NCBI GenBank assembly: GCA_013350335.1
Contig: CM023533.1
Coordinates: forward strand, 32,780,869-32,844,868
DNA: 64,000 bases
Direction: 5' to 3'
DNA from: Chimonanthus salicifolius
Lineage: Eukaryota; Streptophyta; Magnoliopsida; Laurales; Calycanthaceae
A model generated the notes under the pieces. That model worked only from the letters and a program-made list of their open reading frames with translations, made no database searches and had not been told where the DNA came from. Positions 47,101-58,319 of the stretch are shown one piece after another. The position numbers and the translations under genes are program-made. Numbering within the stretch: the first letter of the stretch is position 1; each line of letters begins with the position of its first letter.

Positions 47101-47896
47101 CAATTAGAAAATTACACATGGAAGCATCTCTAATCTAGAACTCTTCATTCAAATGCCCATGGAGTGTCCAATCCTAGCTGCTGATGCACTCCACATGTCC
47201 AAGGAGAGTCCAAAGTCAGCCACACACAGTTTAGAGGAGAGAAGGTAGGAGTGGGAGAGAAGCTTAGTTTAGACTCCTTTTGACACATGTTGACAAAAAC
47301 TGCCATAACTCAGGTTACGTAACTCGGAATTGGCGAAACTTGGGCTTGTTGGAAGGACATTGAATAAGCTTTCCAATGGTCCAAATTTCATCAAAATCTG
47401 ACATCGTTTGATACCTCAAATTGATCTGCAAAGTTACTGCTATGTTTCTGCCAATCAAATTCTAGCTAACTTAACTAGATTTTTGCCAAATGGCGCCTCT
47501 ACATGCTTCACACGAATTCTCTTCCTTCCTTTAGGGTTTTGAGCTTGTAACCCTCCTCCAATCCATTAAACTCTCAAGTGCACCCCGGGCCCATAGGGGG
47601 GGTCCACATACACTAAACCTACCGACAAATAGCTTTCATTGGTCGGTTTCATCCTAGACTTGCCATGGTCAAAGATAAAGTTGTCTTCACACCCATTTCC
47701 TCCTTTGATGGCTTCATCAAAGTTTTGGCATTGTTGTCAAATAATTTTATTTTAGCTTCTCTGGAGAACATATTTAAATTTTGCATCAAAGTATTCCACT
47801 TTAATAGTAGAATTCAGTGTTTCCTCTCACCGTAGGGACCATCATATCTTCTAGGACTCTAAAACTGACCTTGGTGGGGGCTTCTGTTCCTTGTAG
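44188..47896 (+). other. Kinase intron 7 with retroelement debris
   Basis: The intron is 3.7 kb. A segment at 45440-45560 has ATATC..GATAT words. 45890-46015 ends TTTGTGAATGAAATAGTTATCATTT plus an A-run, a LINE-type 3' end. 46060-47640 (GGTTACGTAACTCGGAATTG.., CTCAAGTGCACCCCGGGCCC..) looks like non-coding LTR-retroelement sequence. None has a usable ORF. Confidence 0.5.
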
Positions 47897-48271
47897 GCTC
47901 GACCTATTCTCCGGGATAAGGATAGGTTAGAAGAACTTGCAGATCCCAAGCTTGGGGAAAAGTACCCAAAGGATGATTTTGTACGTGTCTGTACCATTGC
48001 AGCAGCATGTGTTGCCCCTGAGGCGAATCAAAGGCCTACAATGGGTGAAGTAGTGCAGTCCCTTAAAATGGTGCAACGTGTAACAGAATACCAGGATTCT
48101 GCTGCAACAACATGTAGCCGTCCCAATATCAGACAGTCATCAACCACATATGAAACTGATGGAACTTCTTCAATGTTCTCATCTGGCCCCTTTTCAGGTC
48201 TAAGTGCCTTTGATAATGAGAATCCCTCTCGGATAGCAGTATTCTCAGAAGATCTGCATGAAGGACGATGA
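47897..48271 (+). CDS. Kinase exon 8: C-lobe and Ser-rich tail
   Basis: The exon encodes ARPILRDKDRLEELADPKLG, VRVCTIAAACVAPEANQRPT and MGEVVQSLKMVQRV, then a tail ending DGTSSMFSSGPFSGLSAFDN and FSEDLHEGR before TGA at 48269. The frame is intact and the tail matches the conserved C-terminus of this subfamily. Confidence 0.95.
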   Translation, partial: ARPILRDKDRLEELADPKLGEKYPKDDFVRVCTIAAACVAPEANQRPTMGEVVQSLKMVQRVTEYQDSAATTCSRPNIRQSSTTYETDGTSSMFSSGPFSGLSAFDNENPSRIAVFSEDLHEGR

Positions 48272-49005
48272 GATTTTGGTTGTTCAGAAAGAATATATTG
48301 ATTTCACAGCAAAGATATGGATTCAAAAGCAGGAGGAACAGTCGATCAGCAGTATGAAAATGGGAAAAAGAAGTTTTCTTTGTGATTTTTTTTTTTGGGT
48401 TAAATCTTCTCATGGAGAACCTCTAAAGTTTTCCCCAGGCACTGGTGGTTCTCCTTGTGATAACTTTTGTATATTCCCTGTAGTGTTTTATGCTTGAATT
48501 GCTGTCAAGGGGTCCCCCCTCCAAAACAACACAAAAAGAAAAGGAAAAGAAAAAAAAAGAAAAAAAGAAGGCCTTTGGATCAATTATTTTACTTTTTATT
48601 TTCAAGGATTATCTTTGAGAGAAATTTTTAAGATTCTTAAATAGGTACTGCCATTTATTACTGCGAGCCAGCACCTTTTATCTTCTTTTGGGAAGTGCCA
48701 TTCCATTTCTTTTTCACGGGGGAGCATGTAGGCTCTATTTGAGTGCATGGAAAGGAACATACTTTCCTGATAGATAGGATTTTTTTACTAAAAATTGTTA
48801 CTTTTGGTTAAAAATAGTTTTCTGAGTACTTAATTTTCCAATTTCCATGCATCGAAGGAGACTACAAAACTCAGCATTAATCGCCAAGGGGAACCCTAGT
48901 GCCAGAGGTCTCCTGCTCAACATTCAACACTAACATTGATGATGATTTATCAGCATTGATGTAAATTCATCAAGGGCATTAAACTTGGAAGAGTAAGTTC
49001 AACTT
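48272..49005 (+). other. Kinase 3' UTR and flank
   Basis: No further gene is seen. A-rich AAAAGAAAAGG runs near 48530-48570 may lie in or near the 3' UTR. Confidence 0.45.
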
Positions 49006-49174
49006 TTTTTTAATGATAGAGAGGGGAACTTCGAGCACAGCTCTACTAAACCCCCTCTTCGGTGACATCCCACACTCTCACAGGATAGCCATCAGGTTAC
49101 GCTATGGGGACTTGAACTCACACCATCTCGCTTCCTGAGGCTGCATGTTATCAGCTGACCTACCCGTGTGGGGT
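49006..49174 (-). mobile_element. tRNA-derived SINE (minus strand) with 17-bp duplication
   Basis: The minus strand carries TGAGTTCAAGTCCCCATAGC (B-box) and a GTAGGTCAGCTGATAAC 5' part; the T-run at 49006-49011 is the A-tail. AAGAGTAAGTTCAACTT flanks it at 48989-49005 and 49175-49191. It belongs to the family at 29626-29802. Confidence 0.88.
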
Positions 49175-49191
49175 AAGAGTAAGTTCAACTT

Positions 49192-51986
49192 GGTTGATCT
49201 TAGAGCTTATTCAAGGATTTTAATTAGGTCTTAGTTGTGGTTCAAATTATTCATCAAGTCGAGTTTATTCTGCTTTGCTTTTTTTAGGAGCAGTGAAACT
49301 TCATTGAAGAACTGATGGTACTATAAATGGTCAGACAGAAAGTTAAAAACATAGCTCAAGTAAAATTCATAATGTACATAATAACTCTAAATTGTCAAGT
49401 TAAACCAGAAGACATGCTAGGCAGCAGGTTTCAGAAAGAATGGAAAAAGAACCCATTTTTAAAGTGGTTGGTGGCTTGGGTTACTATTTAAGCTGTTCCA
49501 ATTCTCTTGCTCAAGACTAATTATTGATGGAAGCTATAAAAATGATAATTTCATAAAATTTGGCTAATTCCATTCATTAACTGCTAATATATACATATAC
49601 ATGATAACCAGATAGATCCAACCTCTAAAGGAACTTTATCTATATTAATCAGTGCTTAACACAATTTTAACATGACTTCTATCATAACGTATTCTAGTGT
49701 CTCCTCTCAAACTCAAGTGGGTTCACTTGAATTTGAATTTATTAATTAGATATTCTTTGGTCGGAAAATGCCATCTCACTGAGCAAAGATATGCCCAATG
49801 TGTCATGTGAAGAAGCAGAGGGAGATGGAGATGGAGATCGATAAATCTTAGATGATCTCGACAATTCAAAACACAATCCAAAAATAGAAGTAGATGGTTG
49901 TGAAAGTGGCGGTGATGGCAGAGAAGTGGCGGCGACGACAACGAGATACGGACTGAGATGGAGACGGTCATTCCATACCAATGGTGGGGTTAGTAGGACA
50001 AGACACCGTAGGGGCTGGACGTTCAAATGTGTGGACGAGGGCAGATTTGGGTTTGCTGGGTGGGAGGAGCAGTGGCGGGTGGTTGACTGTACTGCAACTA
50101 CGAGTCTACCGACAGTGGACGACAAGAAGAGATGGAGAGGGAAGTGAGTTATGGGTTCAATGGTGGGCTGGATGGCTGGTTGAAGACTGGATTGAAGGGC
50201 AGTGGTGTGGCAGGTGATGGTTAAAAGAGTGAACAGAAGGGTGTCCTTAGATGGGGCAACAAAGGCTGGATCAGAGGGCAGTGGCGATGAGCCTAGATGC
50301 AACACAGAGGGACAATTCTACAGATCTGCGATAATAATAGCAGCAGAGCAATGGCAACAGGCCCTGGATCAAGAGCAATAGAACACTTAAATCATTTTTT
50401 CTCAGCGAATGATGCCATGATAAAAATGATAATTTCATAAAATCTTAATTCATTTTTTTTACCAAGGTGTTCAGACGTTTCACCTAACTAATCATTGAAG
50501 TATGTATAAATCCTCCAATTCACACATACCAGTTTAGACTATGAGAAGTGGCCCTATTTGTAGAGGGTGACTTCATCTTAAGACCTCCCGCTTTATGGTG
50601 GGTTTTTACTACAGAGCCAACCCCTCATGGTTAAGTAACTATTAATATATGCACATACTTAGTAACCAGATTGATCAAACTCTAAACAAATTTTATGTAT
50701 ATTAATTAGAGATTATCACTTGACCGAGATCTTTGGGGATGATTTCATACTACAGTTCGGTGGAGGAACTTTAGGATACCCTTAGGACAATGCGCCGCAG
50801 TAGTTAATTGGGTGGCTTTAGAAGCGTGGTACAAGCTCGTAATGAGGGACGTAATCTTGCTTGTGAGATATGGAAGGAGATCAAATTCGAATTCGAGGCA
50901 ATAGATACCTTGTAATCCAGTAATTCCCGTTCATTCCCCTAATTACAATTAAACTCGGCCCAATCTTTTAGTAAAAGGATTGAGCCGAATAAAGAATGAG
51001 GATCCCATATATTTATATAGATATAGATCTTGTATATATCAATACATACCTAACCTAGATATGCAAGATCTAAAAGTAAGATCTAAGACAAAACAAACAA
51101 CTCAATCCTATATTCTAAACTTAAAATCAATCCCTTTTACTCAACTCCAAGGAATCACTAATAAATGGGGCTAGCGTCTCCATACCTTGAAGACCTACTT
51201 TGGTTGAGTTTGTAGGTTAATGTAGGATAACAAAATACTAGTATAGTATTAAGGATTGTAACATGAAGAGATGAATATGTATGGTCTGACATATCAGGTT
51301 GGATTGAAAACAAGTAAAACACGCCACTCCCATCTGGCAATATGAGATAAGATCCAACTCTATCACCGAGGACCACCTCCATATATAGTAATTTATACAG
51401 GGACTTAATTCATTTGTGCACATGGTTACACTATTATTTTCGGAAACTTTTAGAAAAAAAAATTTAAGTTTCAATATATCAAGAGACTGTTCTTTAAATA
51501 ATAAGATGAGTCATATATTTTCTGATGAAATGCCTAGAGATAAGAACATTGAATGTAAAATTTAAGTTTCATCTAATCATGTTAGCTGTGTGATTTTAAA
51601 ATTTGAAATTTTAATTGCTACAAAATTATTGAATTTTTTATAGACTCCACATTTTAATGAATCTTTCTAATGGTCTTGATACATTCTTTCTTTTTTGTTT
51701 TCTGACAACACAACAAAACATTAGAAATGAAATGGACAACGATGGATCATGTTTAATCTACATTAATGGTCTTAGCCTTGTAACTTAGAACCCTGAGAAT
51801 TTGATTAAAATTTAGCCTTTTATCTTTCATGGCCCATCTCATTGAGTCATAATGAACGGATAGAGTTTCCCCAGGCAATCCAATTGGAAAGACTCAAAGA
51901 CGTCATTCTCCTAGCCCGCCCGCCCTTATCAGGCCCAGATCCGACCCAACATACCCTTCTAACCCACAAAACTGCCACAGGAATCT
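49192..51986. other. Gene-free intergenic DNA
   Basis: A 187-codon minus-strand frame (49742-50305) is Ser/Pro/Leu-rich with GGCGGTGATGG-type low-complexity DNA on the other strand and no domain. I do not call it a gene. The rest is AT-rich. Confidence 0.45.
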
Positions 51987-52200
51987 GCGTTTGGATGGGG
52001 GTAACAGGGGTAATGTTCGGTAACCCCCCATTACCCCTATTTGTTAACTAAGGGGAAGAGGTAAAAATCAACTTTTTACCCCTCACCCTCGACTTTTGAA
52101 AACCCTTTTGAAGGGAGGGGTTTTGATATTACCTAAGGTAACTCTTGACCAGGGTTTACTCCGGATAACCCCTCCAAAATTTACCGTCAAATCCAAATGC
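51987..52200. mobile_element. MITE with GCGTTTGGAT/ATCCAAATGC ends
   Basis: The ends GCGTTTGGAT and ATCCAAATGC form a 10-bp inverted repeat with one mismatch. The interior GGGGTAAC..GTTAC words and GGGAGGGG/CCCCTCC pairs give a foldback shape. It has no gene. A target duplication was not resolved. Confidence 0.55.
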
Positions 52201-54080
52201 TTGGCCCAAATTTGTCCATATGTTCAAGTAGATGTGATCAATTGTTTCAGATCATAATTCTCCATTCTTGTTTTCCCTTGAGCACATGACATTAGACCTC
52301 TACATGTGACTTATTTCCACTTAAATCGATCCAACAAATTAGGATTAACATCCCAACAACCTAGCTCTAGTATTTACATTGTTACATTTGATTCCATCAT
52401 TGTTTGTACAAGGACCTAAGATGTTTTCAATTTAAAAGGGAGAGGTAATCCTCTAGTATTATAGTATTAGACAATTTATGTTGTTATCAGTTATCATCTG
52501 GCGGAAAATATAAATTCAAAAGTGAATTAGTCATTAACAAAAAAATATTTAAGAACTTCTTCGCCGCTAAAATGAGCCATTCAACTTTAAATCAATACAT
52601 TTGCCAATTGTTAATTGTTAATTGATAGAACCATAAATTATCTAGTGTTGTAGCGCTAAGAAGATGGTGCATACTTGTAGCCTAGTCATTTGATCTATCC
52701 ATTTTCTATGATTTCCATTCTTGTTGCCATCGTCGTTCCATACATTTTAATGTATGATCTTCCTCAACTTCTAATTAAAACCATCAATTCTCCATTATCA
52801 AATTTCAACTTAGTAGTTTTCAAAAGTTGCATGATGTTACTGGGCCACAGGCTTGATATCAATCTCTCCACCCTCATTGAGCGCTTACTTCCATTGGCTA
52901 TGCCAATGGAGTACACGCGGAACGTTTGACCCGTCATAAAGTTTTTTTTAATGACCCAAGTATCCAGGGCCTCTTAGAGCACCCAATTCATTTTGGAGCA
53001 TAGGTAAGCCTTCCTATTCACACACACAAGTTAAAACTATCGGGAGTGACCATTTTGAGATAGGATTAGATTCAAATTTAGAACTCCAACTTCCTGACAC
53101 GAATTCCTAACCAACTTGGATTAACCCATCATAAAGTAGGGTGATCGTCAGTTCTTCACCTTGTGGTGACCTTCTATAGACTCCACGACTCAGTTTGGTC
53201 ACTTTTACCTAGCTAAAAACTTTATTACCTTTAGTTTAAAACTTTAAATCATGGGATAATTTTAATGAGTCAAATCTCAATCTAATCTGACCACGTTAAA
53301 CTCTCATCTACGTGGAATATAAAAGGATGGTCCATATCAAATGCTTTAAGATGAGTTTTAATTCAAGACAGATATTAAACAGATGGTATAAATTGGTAAA
53401 TGACAGTTTGTAGTGTGTTTAAGTGCTTCAACTAATTACAGATGAAACTTGCTATTGGAAGATTTTGATCATTCAGAGAAGAGGAATTTTTTAAGAAAGA
53501 GCACATCTTTCTTACGAATTAATTAATAGATGAGTAGTTTTTTTTTAATATAAAACAATAATAAAGAAAAGATATCGAAGTAATTATAAAAAAGACTCCT
53601 ACAAAATATTAAAATCCAAAATTTTAAAAGAAAGTCATTAGAAGTTTTGTAATTGCAAATTACCCGTTAAAAGACAAACAGCTTAGGTCTAAAAACTTCT
53701 CTTTTTTACTATTAAAGATAATGATGAAAGATAATTGTAACTTTTCAGAAAAATATATTTCTTCTTAAGAAAGCAATACATTTTAACAAGATTCCACATG
53801 CCAATGCCCCTTTCTATTAGATTATTTAAGCCTAATTTCGATTATAAGATTATTTCTTGAACAATTGGCGGAAAGATAATACGGAGCTCAAAGAGATGAG
53901 TTAAAAAGATCTATGTGTAAATATGAGATACGTCGAAAAATACTTTGATTTCCATTCCTACTTTCAATTATAAGATTATTTTTTGAACAATTGGCTCTAA
54001 AATAATACGGAGCCAAAAGAAACGAGTTGAAAACAATGGCAAGTATTACTTTAGACACAAACCATACATACATAATCTGT
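52201..54080. other. Gene-free AT-rich DNA
   Basis: No gene is supported. CAATTGGCG(G)AAA..AATACGGAGC blocks at about 53860 and 53990 show a small local duplication. Confidence 0.45.
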
Positions 54081-54215
54081 AAATTTAAAAGCGGAAGGTA
54101 ACGAGTTTGAGCCCTCATAGCCTAACCTTGGTGTGCTTTAGGGGTAGGAGTCCACCTGTGGGAGTTTTATCCTGGGTATCCCACAGTTTTCTGCATGTAA
54201 ATTAAAAAAAATAAT
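54081..54215 (+). mobile_element. SINE copy, family of 14458-14622
   Basis: GAGTTTGAGCCCTCATAGCC (B-box-like) and CTAACCTTGGTGTGCTTTAG match the SINE at 14458, which has CCTATCCTTGGTGTGCCTTT. It ends in an A/TAA-rich tail. A possible short duplication TGTAAATT flanks it. Confidence 0.65.
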
Positions 54216-54432
54216 AATAATAATATGTAAATTCAAGTGAATCATTAATTAGAAAATGGAAAATGGAGTTAATAATACAGAAGAGACATGAGCAATATAA
54301 GGCTAGTATGAAATTAAGCCATGTACTTAGCTTTTTGTTTATTTGTAAATCCTTTCTTAACAAACTCCAATCATATTATGTGTGTAGTTTGAATGTAGGA
54401 AAGAGAAGTAAAGGGAGAAGAAGAGGAGGGGA

Positions 54433-55303
54433 TCATTTCATCAATTCAGCAACGGCAAGACAATTGCTGGCGAGTTCAATAAGAATGTCGTCGTAAACTT
54501 TCAAGGGTGAGATTCCGGGCATCTCGCCGAACCCGTTTTCGCAGGTGGAGAAATCGGTGAGGGCTGCACTGAGCATGATATTCATGGTACCAACATCCCT
54601 GGCAGCGATTGCATTCGATGCACTCAGCAAATTATCAAGGGCTTCGGCGTAATTCTCCTGGCACACATCCAGATTCCCGGCTATGATTGAGGGTACAGTA
54701 CCCTTCTCTGAAAGTTTTTTGGCTGCTTCAATTGCGACATGGGTCTTATCTTGAGCTGATTTGATCAGTGCCATGAGTACTGAAGCGGGATCAGGACGGA
54801 TGGTCCGAGGGACGGCAGCCATGCAGACTTGAGGGTGGTCAGTCTTGGCGCAAATATCTCGGATGCCGCTGAGAGCGCCAACGCTGCCGGGAACGATATG
54901 CAGTAACTCATCAGTCGTTGCTGGCTAGCGTAGCCCCCTGCGTTTGCACCAGAGGTGGTATAAATGGTTGGAAGGTCTGCGTTTCTACTGGTTTGGCCGG
55001 AGATAGAGTAACTGGTTCGGCTGCAGGCGGTGTGACCGATTGGATCGGAGGCGGTGTGAGCGATTGGACCGGAGGCGGTGTGAGCGATTGTGCCGGAGGC
55101 GGTGTGACAGGGTGGGATGGAGGCTGTGTGATGGGTTGGACCGGGGCTGGCGTAATTGGTTGCGACGACGGTGTTAGCGTCGTGACGAACAACTCTTGCA
55201 GCCCATATGTGTGGCTGCGCTTTACGCAGACGGCGGTGGTGGAATGGAGGAGGAGGAGGAGAGAAGAGAGAGAGATGATAAGGGACATAGGTTTGATCTC
55301 CAT
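54433..55303 (-). CDS. Secreted proline-rich protein with PMEI/invertase-inhibitor domain (one frameshift)
   Basis: The minus-strand gene begins at the Met at 55303 with a signal peptide (LIISLSSLLLLLHSTTA). A proline-rich linker with 8-residue repeats (TPPPAQSL, TPPPVQSL, TPPPIQSV) follows to about residue 130. A PMEI domain follows, about 150 residues ending at 54433. Its cysteine pattern is visible: ICAKTDHPQVC, LDVCQENYAEALDNLL and TDFSTCENGF, plus a late SNCLAVAEL. Such proteins act in the cell wall, binding pectin methylesterase or acid invertase; which target cannot be told. The linker frame ends in TGA at 54911-54913, and the PMEI frame enters about there with no start of its own before the domain. 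A one-base indel near 54905-54920 is implied. No plausible intron explains it. An otherwise intact domain suggests recent loss or a sequence error. Confidence 0.82.
55026..55145 (-). repeat. 24-bp tandem repeat encoding the proline-rich linker
   Basis: GG(C)GGTGTGA(C/G)CGATTG units recur every 24 bp about five times on the plus strand. They encode the 8-residue TPP(P/A)xxx(S/P)(L/V) repeats of the secreted protein. Confidence 0.88.
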
Positions 55304-55395
55304 TATCTTAGCAGGAAAGGCAGAAGGGAGATAGAGAGAGATGGAGAGAGGGAGGGAGAGAAAAAGGGGAAGGAGAGAGCTTATGGGATCTCGGA
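55304..55395 (-). other. Pyrimidine-rich leader of the PMEI gene
   Basis: On the minus strand the sequence before the start codon is CT-rich (CTCTCTC...), typical of a plant 5' UTR. No TATA box was confidently placed. Confidence 0.4.
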
Positions 55396-55599
55396 GAAAT
55401 TGACAGTTACAAGTTGGTTAGTTGGGGTGTTTCGGACAACCATGGAAACAGGAATTAGGTTAGAGAAAACCAACCACGATTGTGTAACTGAATAGGGTTA
55501 TTTTTGGAATTTTCCTTTCCCTGCATTTTCTCATTTTTCATGGCCAAGTAATCACAGCTTTTTTTGTACCAAGTTTAGAGTCCATTCAACTGACAAAAC

Positions 55600-55770
55600 C
55601 TAGGGCCTGATTTAAATTTGAGTTGGGCCCGGGCCCAACCTGACCTGAAAGCCCAATTTAAGTCTAGGACCTATGATATCTAATATAGGTTTTTATATTT
55701 TATACTTGATATTAAATAATATATTGTGATTAATTAAAATCTAAAACCTAGTTAAGGAGATTAAGGATTG
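55600..55770 (+). repeat. Dispersed repeat, copy A
   Basis: GGGCCTGATTTAAATTTGAG, GGGCCC and TTTTATATTTTATACTTGAT ..AATAATAT match a second copy at 57300-57480. Family unknown; possibly part of a larger retroelement. Confidence 0.6.
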
Positions 55771-55789
55771 AATCTAAGGTCTGGAGGTC

Positions 55790-56075
55790 TCCTTTGTGAA
55801 GATCAGTCGATCGGCTAATCGAGTAACAAATTTCTTTGTTAAGAACATCATCGATGGAGTGATCTCGGCCGTTTTTCAGCTTCCCGGAGGGATAGAGCTT
55901 CTTGCTTCATCGGAGTCTTTGGCTTCTTTTTTCTTTTGGTTTTTTGGGTTGTTTTTCTTCTTATTTTTCTTTGGTCTTTAGGCCTAATTCTCTTAGGCCA
56001 GATGTACTCTATATTGTATTTCTTTTTATTTATTAATAATATTCTCTTCTATTATTGTTCAAAAAAATTAAAATC
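55790..56075 (+). mobile_element. LINE 3' end (plus strand)
   Basis: A short frame with SRSANRVTNFFVKNIIDGVI resembles the degraded RNase H C-terminus of plant LINEs. It is followed by TTAGGCC-containing UTR and TTTATTAATAATATTCTCTT, then an A-run. The 5' part is missing. Confidence 0.6.
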
Positions 56076-56406
56076 TTAAACACTATAAATTATCAAATTC
56101 TATCCATTTTTACTAAAATTAGGTCTGAACTGAATTCTATCTTATATTTTAAATAAAACATGTATATAATGAGTTAATTAAAAATAAAATAATAATTGAG
56201 AATTTAATTGACGTTATAGATGTAATTATGATGATGATTTGTGTGATGGTAAAAGATTTTGATTAAGATGATAAATGCTATAAAAAAAATATCTACAATG
56301 AGAGGCTCTATGCCCTAACTGCTTCTCTCTCAAGCCTCTGGGCTAGGTTATGGACTAATTACACAGTGACTATCTATAGCTATGCTCGTCGAGCAATCTA
56401 TGTTGT

Positions 56407-56407
<1 letters not shown>

Positions 56408-56468
<61 letters not shown>
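56408..56468. repeat. (TA)n microsatellite
   Basis: About 58 bp of perfect TA dinucleotide repeat. Confidence 0.97.
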
Positions 56469-56469
<1 letters not shown>

Positions 56470-56769
56470 CATATGATTTAATATTATATTTACTTGATCT
56501 GAACTAAATGATAAGTCATAACTGTTAGAAATGTATAGATATATTTTCCTTATATTATTAAGGATAGTTTTATCTTTGTTTTAATTACGTGTTTATGTAT
56601 TGTTTTGTATATAATCATGTTTTACTGTGAATAATGGATTGAGATCAGTTTTATCAATAACACCATATGGTTCAAATCAAAATTATGATGGATGTCCAAA
56701 CGTCGGTGATTTAGAGCTCAACTAAAATGTATTGTATCAACCACTTTGATCCGGTGAAATGCAAGAGAT

Positions 56770-56905
56770 CTTAATTTCAATTCATTCTCAATACAAAAAG
56801 AGCTACTCTCCATATTGTTATCCAGTGTATGCGGATAAGGAGGCTTGCACATATCCTAAAAATTAATCAAGTGCTCTAAGAGTCCTGTACACTTTGATCT
56901 TAAAA
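56770..56905 (+). repeat. Dispersed SINE-like repeat, copy A
   Basis: CTACTCTCCATATTG, TATGCGGATAAGGAGGCTTG, ATCAAGTGCTCTAAGAG and TTTGATCTTAAAAAAA match the copy at 58185-58310. The A-tail supports a retroposon. Confidence 0.6.
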
Positions 56906-57299
56906 AAATTATAGCTTGTACATGTAAAGAGAGAGAGAGAATGGAATTTTTTTTATTATGTAGTCAACTTCTATAAAATGGATTTTTTTTTAAAATTGAG
57001 ATCATTGTAAAATGTAATTTACATGGAGGAGATAAAAAAAAGAAATTAAGTAGAAGTTAAAGATTAAAGTTTGTCAAAAATGTTGAGAGATTTATGAAAC
57101 TGGACAAAATTATTGCTTTATTTGATATATTCTTATCTATCATTAAATAATAATAATAATAATAACTAACAATGCTAGAAAATGAGGAGATAGAGGGAGC
57201 AAGGGAGAGAGAGAGATATTGCAGCATTAGGGTTGCAGCTTGCCTAGCCTAAGGCAAAAACTTTGGAGACTAGGTCTAGCCAATTAGGGCTTGGACCCG

Positions 57300-57480
57300 A
57301 ATTAAAGTTTTTAAAAAATATAAGGCCTGATTTAATTTCAAGTAGGGCCCAAGCCTTAAATTTTTAGGACTCGGCTCGATTCAAAAACCCAAGTCAAACT
57401 CGAGAACCTATTATATTTAGTTGATGTTTTATATTTTATAATTGATATTGAATAATATAGTGATTAGTTAAAAATCTTAA
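57300..57480 (+). repeat. Dispersed repeat, copy B
   Basis: This is the second copy of the 55600-55770 repeat, sharing GGCCTGATTTAA, AGGGCCC and GTTTTATATTTTATAATTGA. It is moderately diverged. Confidence 0.6.
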
Positions 57481-57868
57481 TCTCTATATATTTTTAAATC
57501 TTATTCATTCTCCTAAACTTAATCCCAATTATCTAAAAAAAGTCTCATCACTTTCACTTCTCAACCCTAAAATTGTAAGCTTCTCCTCTCCTAAGCAAAC
57601 TTATTAACCTCTATGAGAATGCCAAGTGGCATACATTGCAGTTATTGCAGCTGAAAGGCCACCACCCACGTTTGCTCCACCCAGCACATAATTGACGGCC
57701 CTCCGTGCAGAAGGGCGCCAGTACTAACGGATACAAAAATTCAAATTTCCCAAAATTCCCTCTACAAAAGAAGAACGAGTGTTCCATTGCCGGCAACTCG
57801 GCAAGTGGAAACCACTCTCGTTCGTTTGATCTCTTCGACGGGGAGATCGAATCCACTTCCCTTCTCCC

Positions 57869-57976
57869 ATGGGCAATTGTTTCTCCTCTGTAGAGAGCGG
57901 AGCATCCTCCAAGAAAACCATATACCTATGCCTTAGGCTTGGGTGCGAAAACCAAGTGGAATGGATCCAAGCCTGA
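57869..57976 (+). CDS. Short ORF with myristoylation-type N-terminus (gene fragment?)
   Basis: The ORF encodes 35 residues starting MGNCFSSVESGASSKK. Gly2 and Cys4 form a dual acylation (myristoyl/palmitoyl) signal like those starting plant RLCK and other membrane-tethered proteins. The surrounding 57600-58070 is less AT-rich than its flanks. No following exon or kinase domain is visible, so it may be a captured exon or chance. Confidence 0.22.
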   Translation: MGNCFSSVESGASSKKTIYLCLRLGCENQVEWIQA

Positions 57977-58184
57977 GAAAACCATTGGCTAGACCACCAT
58001 CTAAAAGAAACATTTGGAGGACCAACAAGTTTCACAGAACCACTAATACAAAGTAGCTCAATCAATCACCCTTGATCACCATTCCTACAACTCTCTACCT
58101 CCAATCACAACCAAAACTACCTCTACCAAGAGCCAATCAAGGCCATTCATAGGAATGCCCATCGCCCATCGAATTATTGTATCA

Positions 58185-58310
58185 ACGCAAAAGGGTCACT
58201 CCCCATAGTATTATTCGATGTATGTAGATAGGGAGATTGTATATGTCCCAATGATTAGTCAAGTGCTCTAAGATATCTGAATACCTTGATCTTCAAAAAA
58301 ACAAAAAATT
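58185..58310 (+). repeat. Dispersed SINE-like repeat, copy B
   Basis: CACTCCCCATAGTATTATTC, GATGTATGTAGATAGGGAG and CAAGTGCTCTAAGAT..TTGATCTTCAAAAAAAC correspond to copy A at 56770. Confidence 0.6.
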
Positions 58311-58319
58311 ACCGCATCA

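Larger units (their letters stand above)
33283..48271 (+). pseudogene. ALE2/At4g02010-like receptor-like Ser/Thr kinase, frame-disrupted (young pseudogene or consensus errors)
   Basis: The gene has eight coding exons: 33283-33325, 34918-35387, 36093-36463, 40079-40291, 43184-43555, 43714-43958, 44040-44187 and 47897-48271, about 745 codons in all, typical for this family. Order: signal/anchor helix, Pro/Ser-rich region, Cys-containing ectodomain (DCCKPNMV...CHCVYPI), transmembrane helix, kinase domain and Ser-rich tail. ALE2-type kinases act at the plasma membrane in epidermal development in Arabidopsis; the role of this paralogue is not shown. All splice sites are canonical and phases fit. 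Lesions: in-frame TAG at 35058, a frame change between about 35085 and 35130, a one-base loss near 36244 in exon 3, and a one-base gain near 43764 in exon 6. Exons 4, 5, 7 and 8 are clean, so the decay is recent or reflects sequencing error. Confidence 0.88.

Noticed and set aside
49742..50305. 187-codon minus-strand gene
   Set aside because: Ser/Pro/Leu-rich frame opposite GGTGG-type low complexity, no recognisable motif, no splice context.
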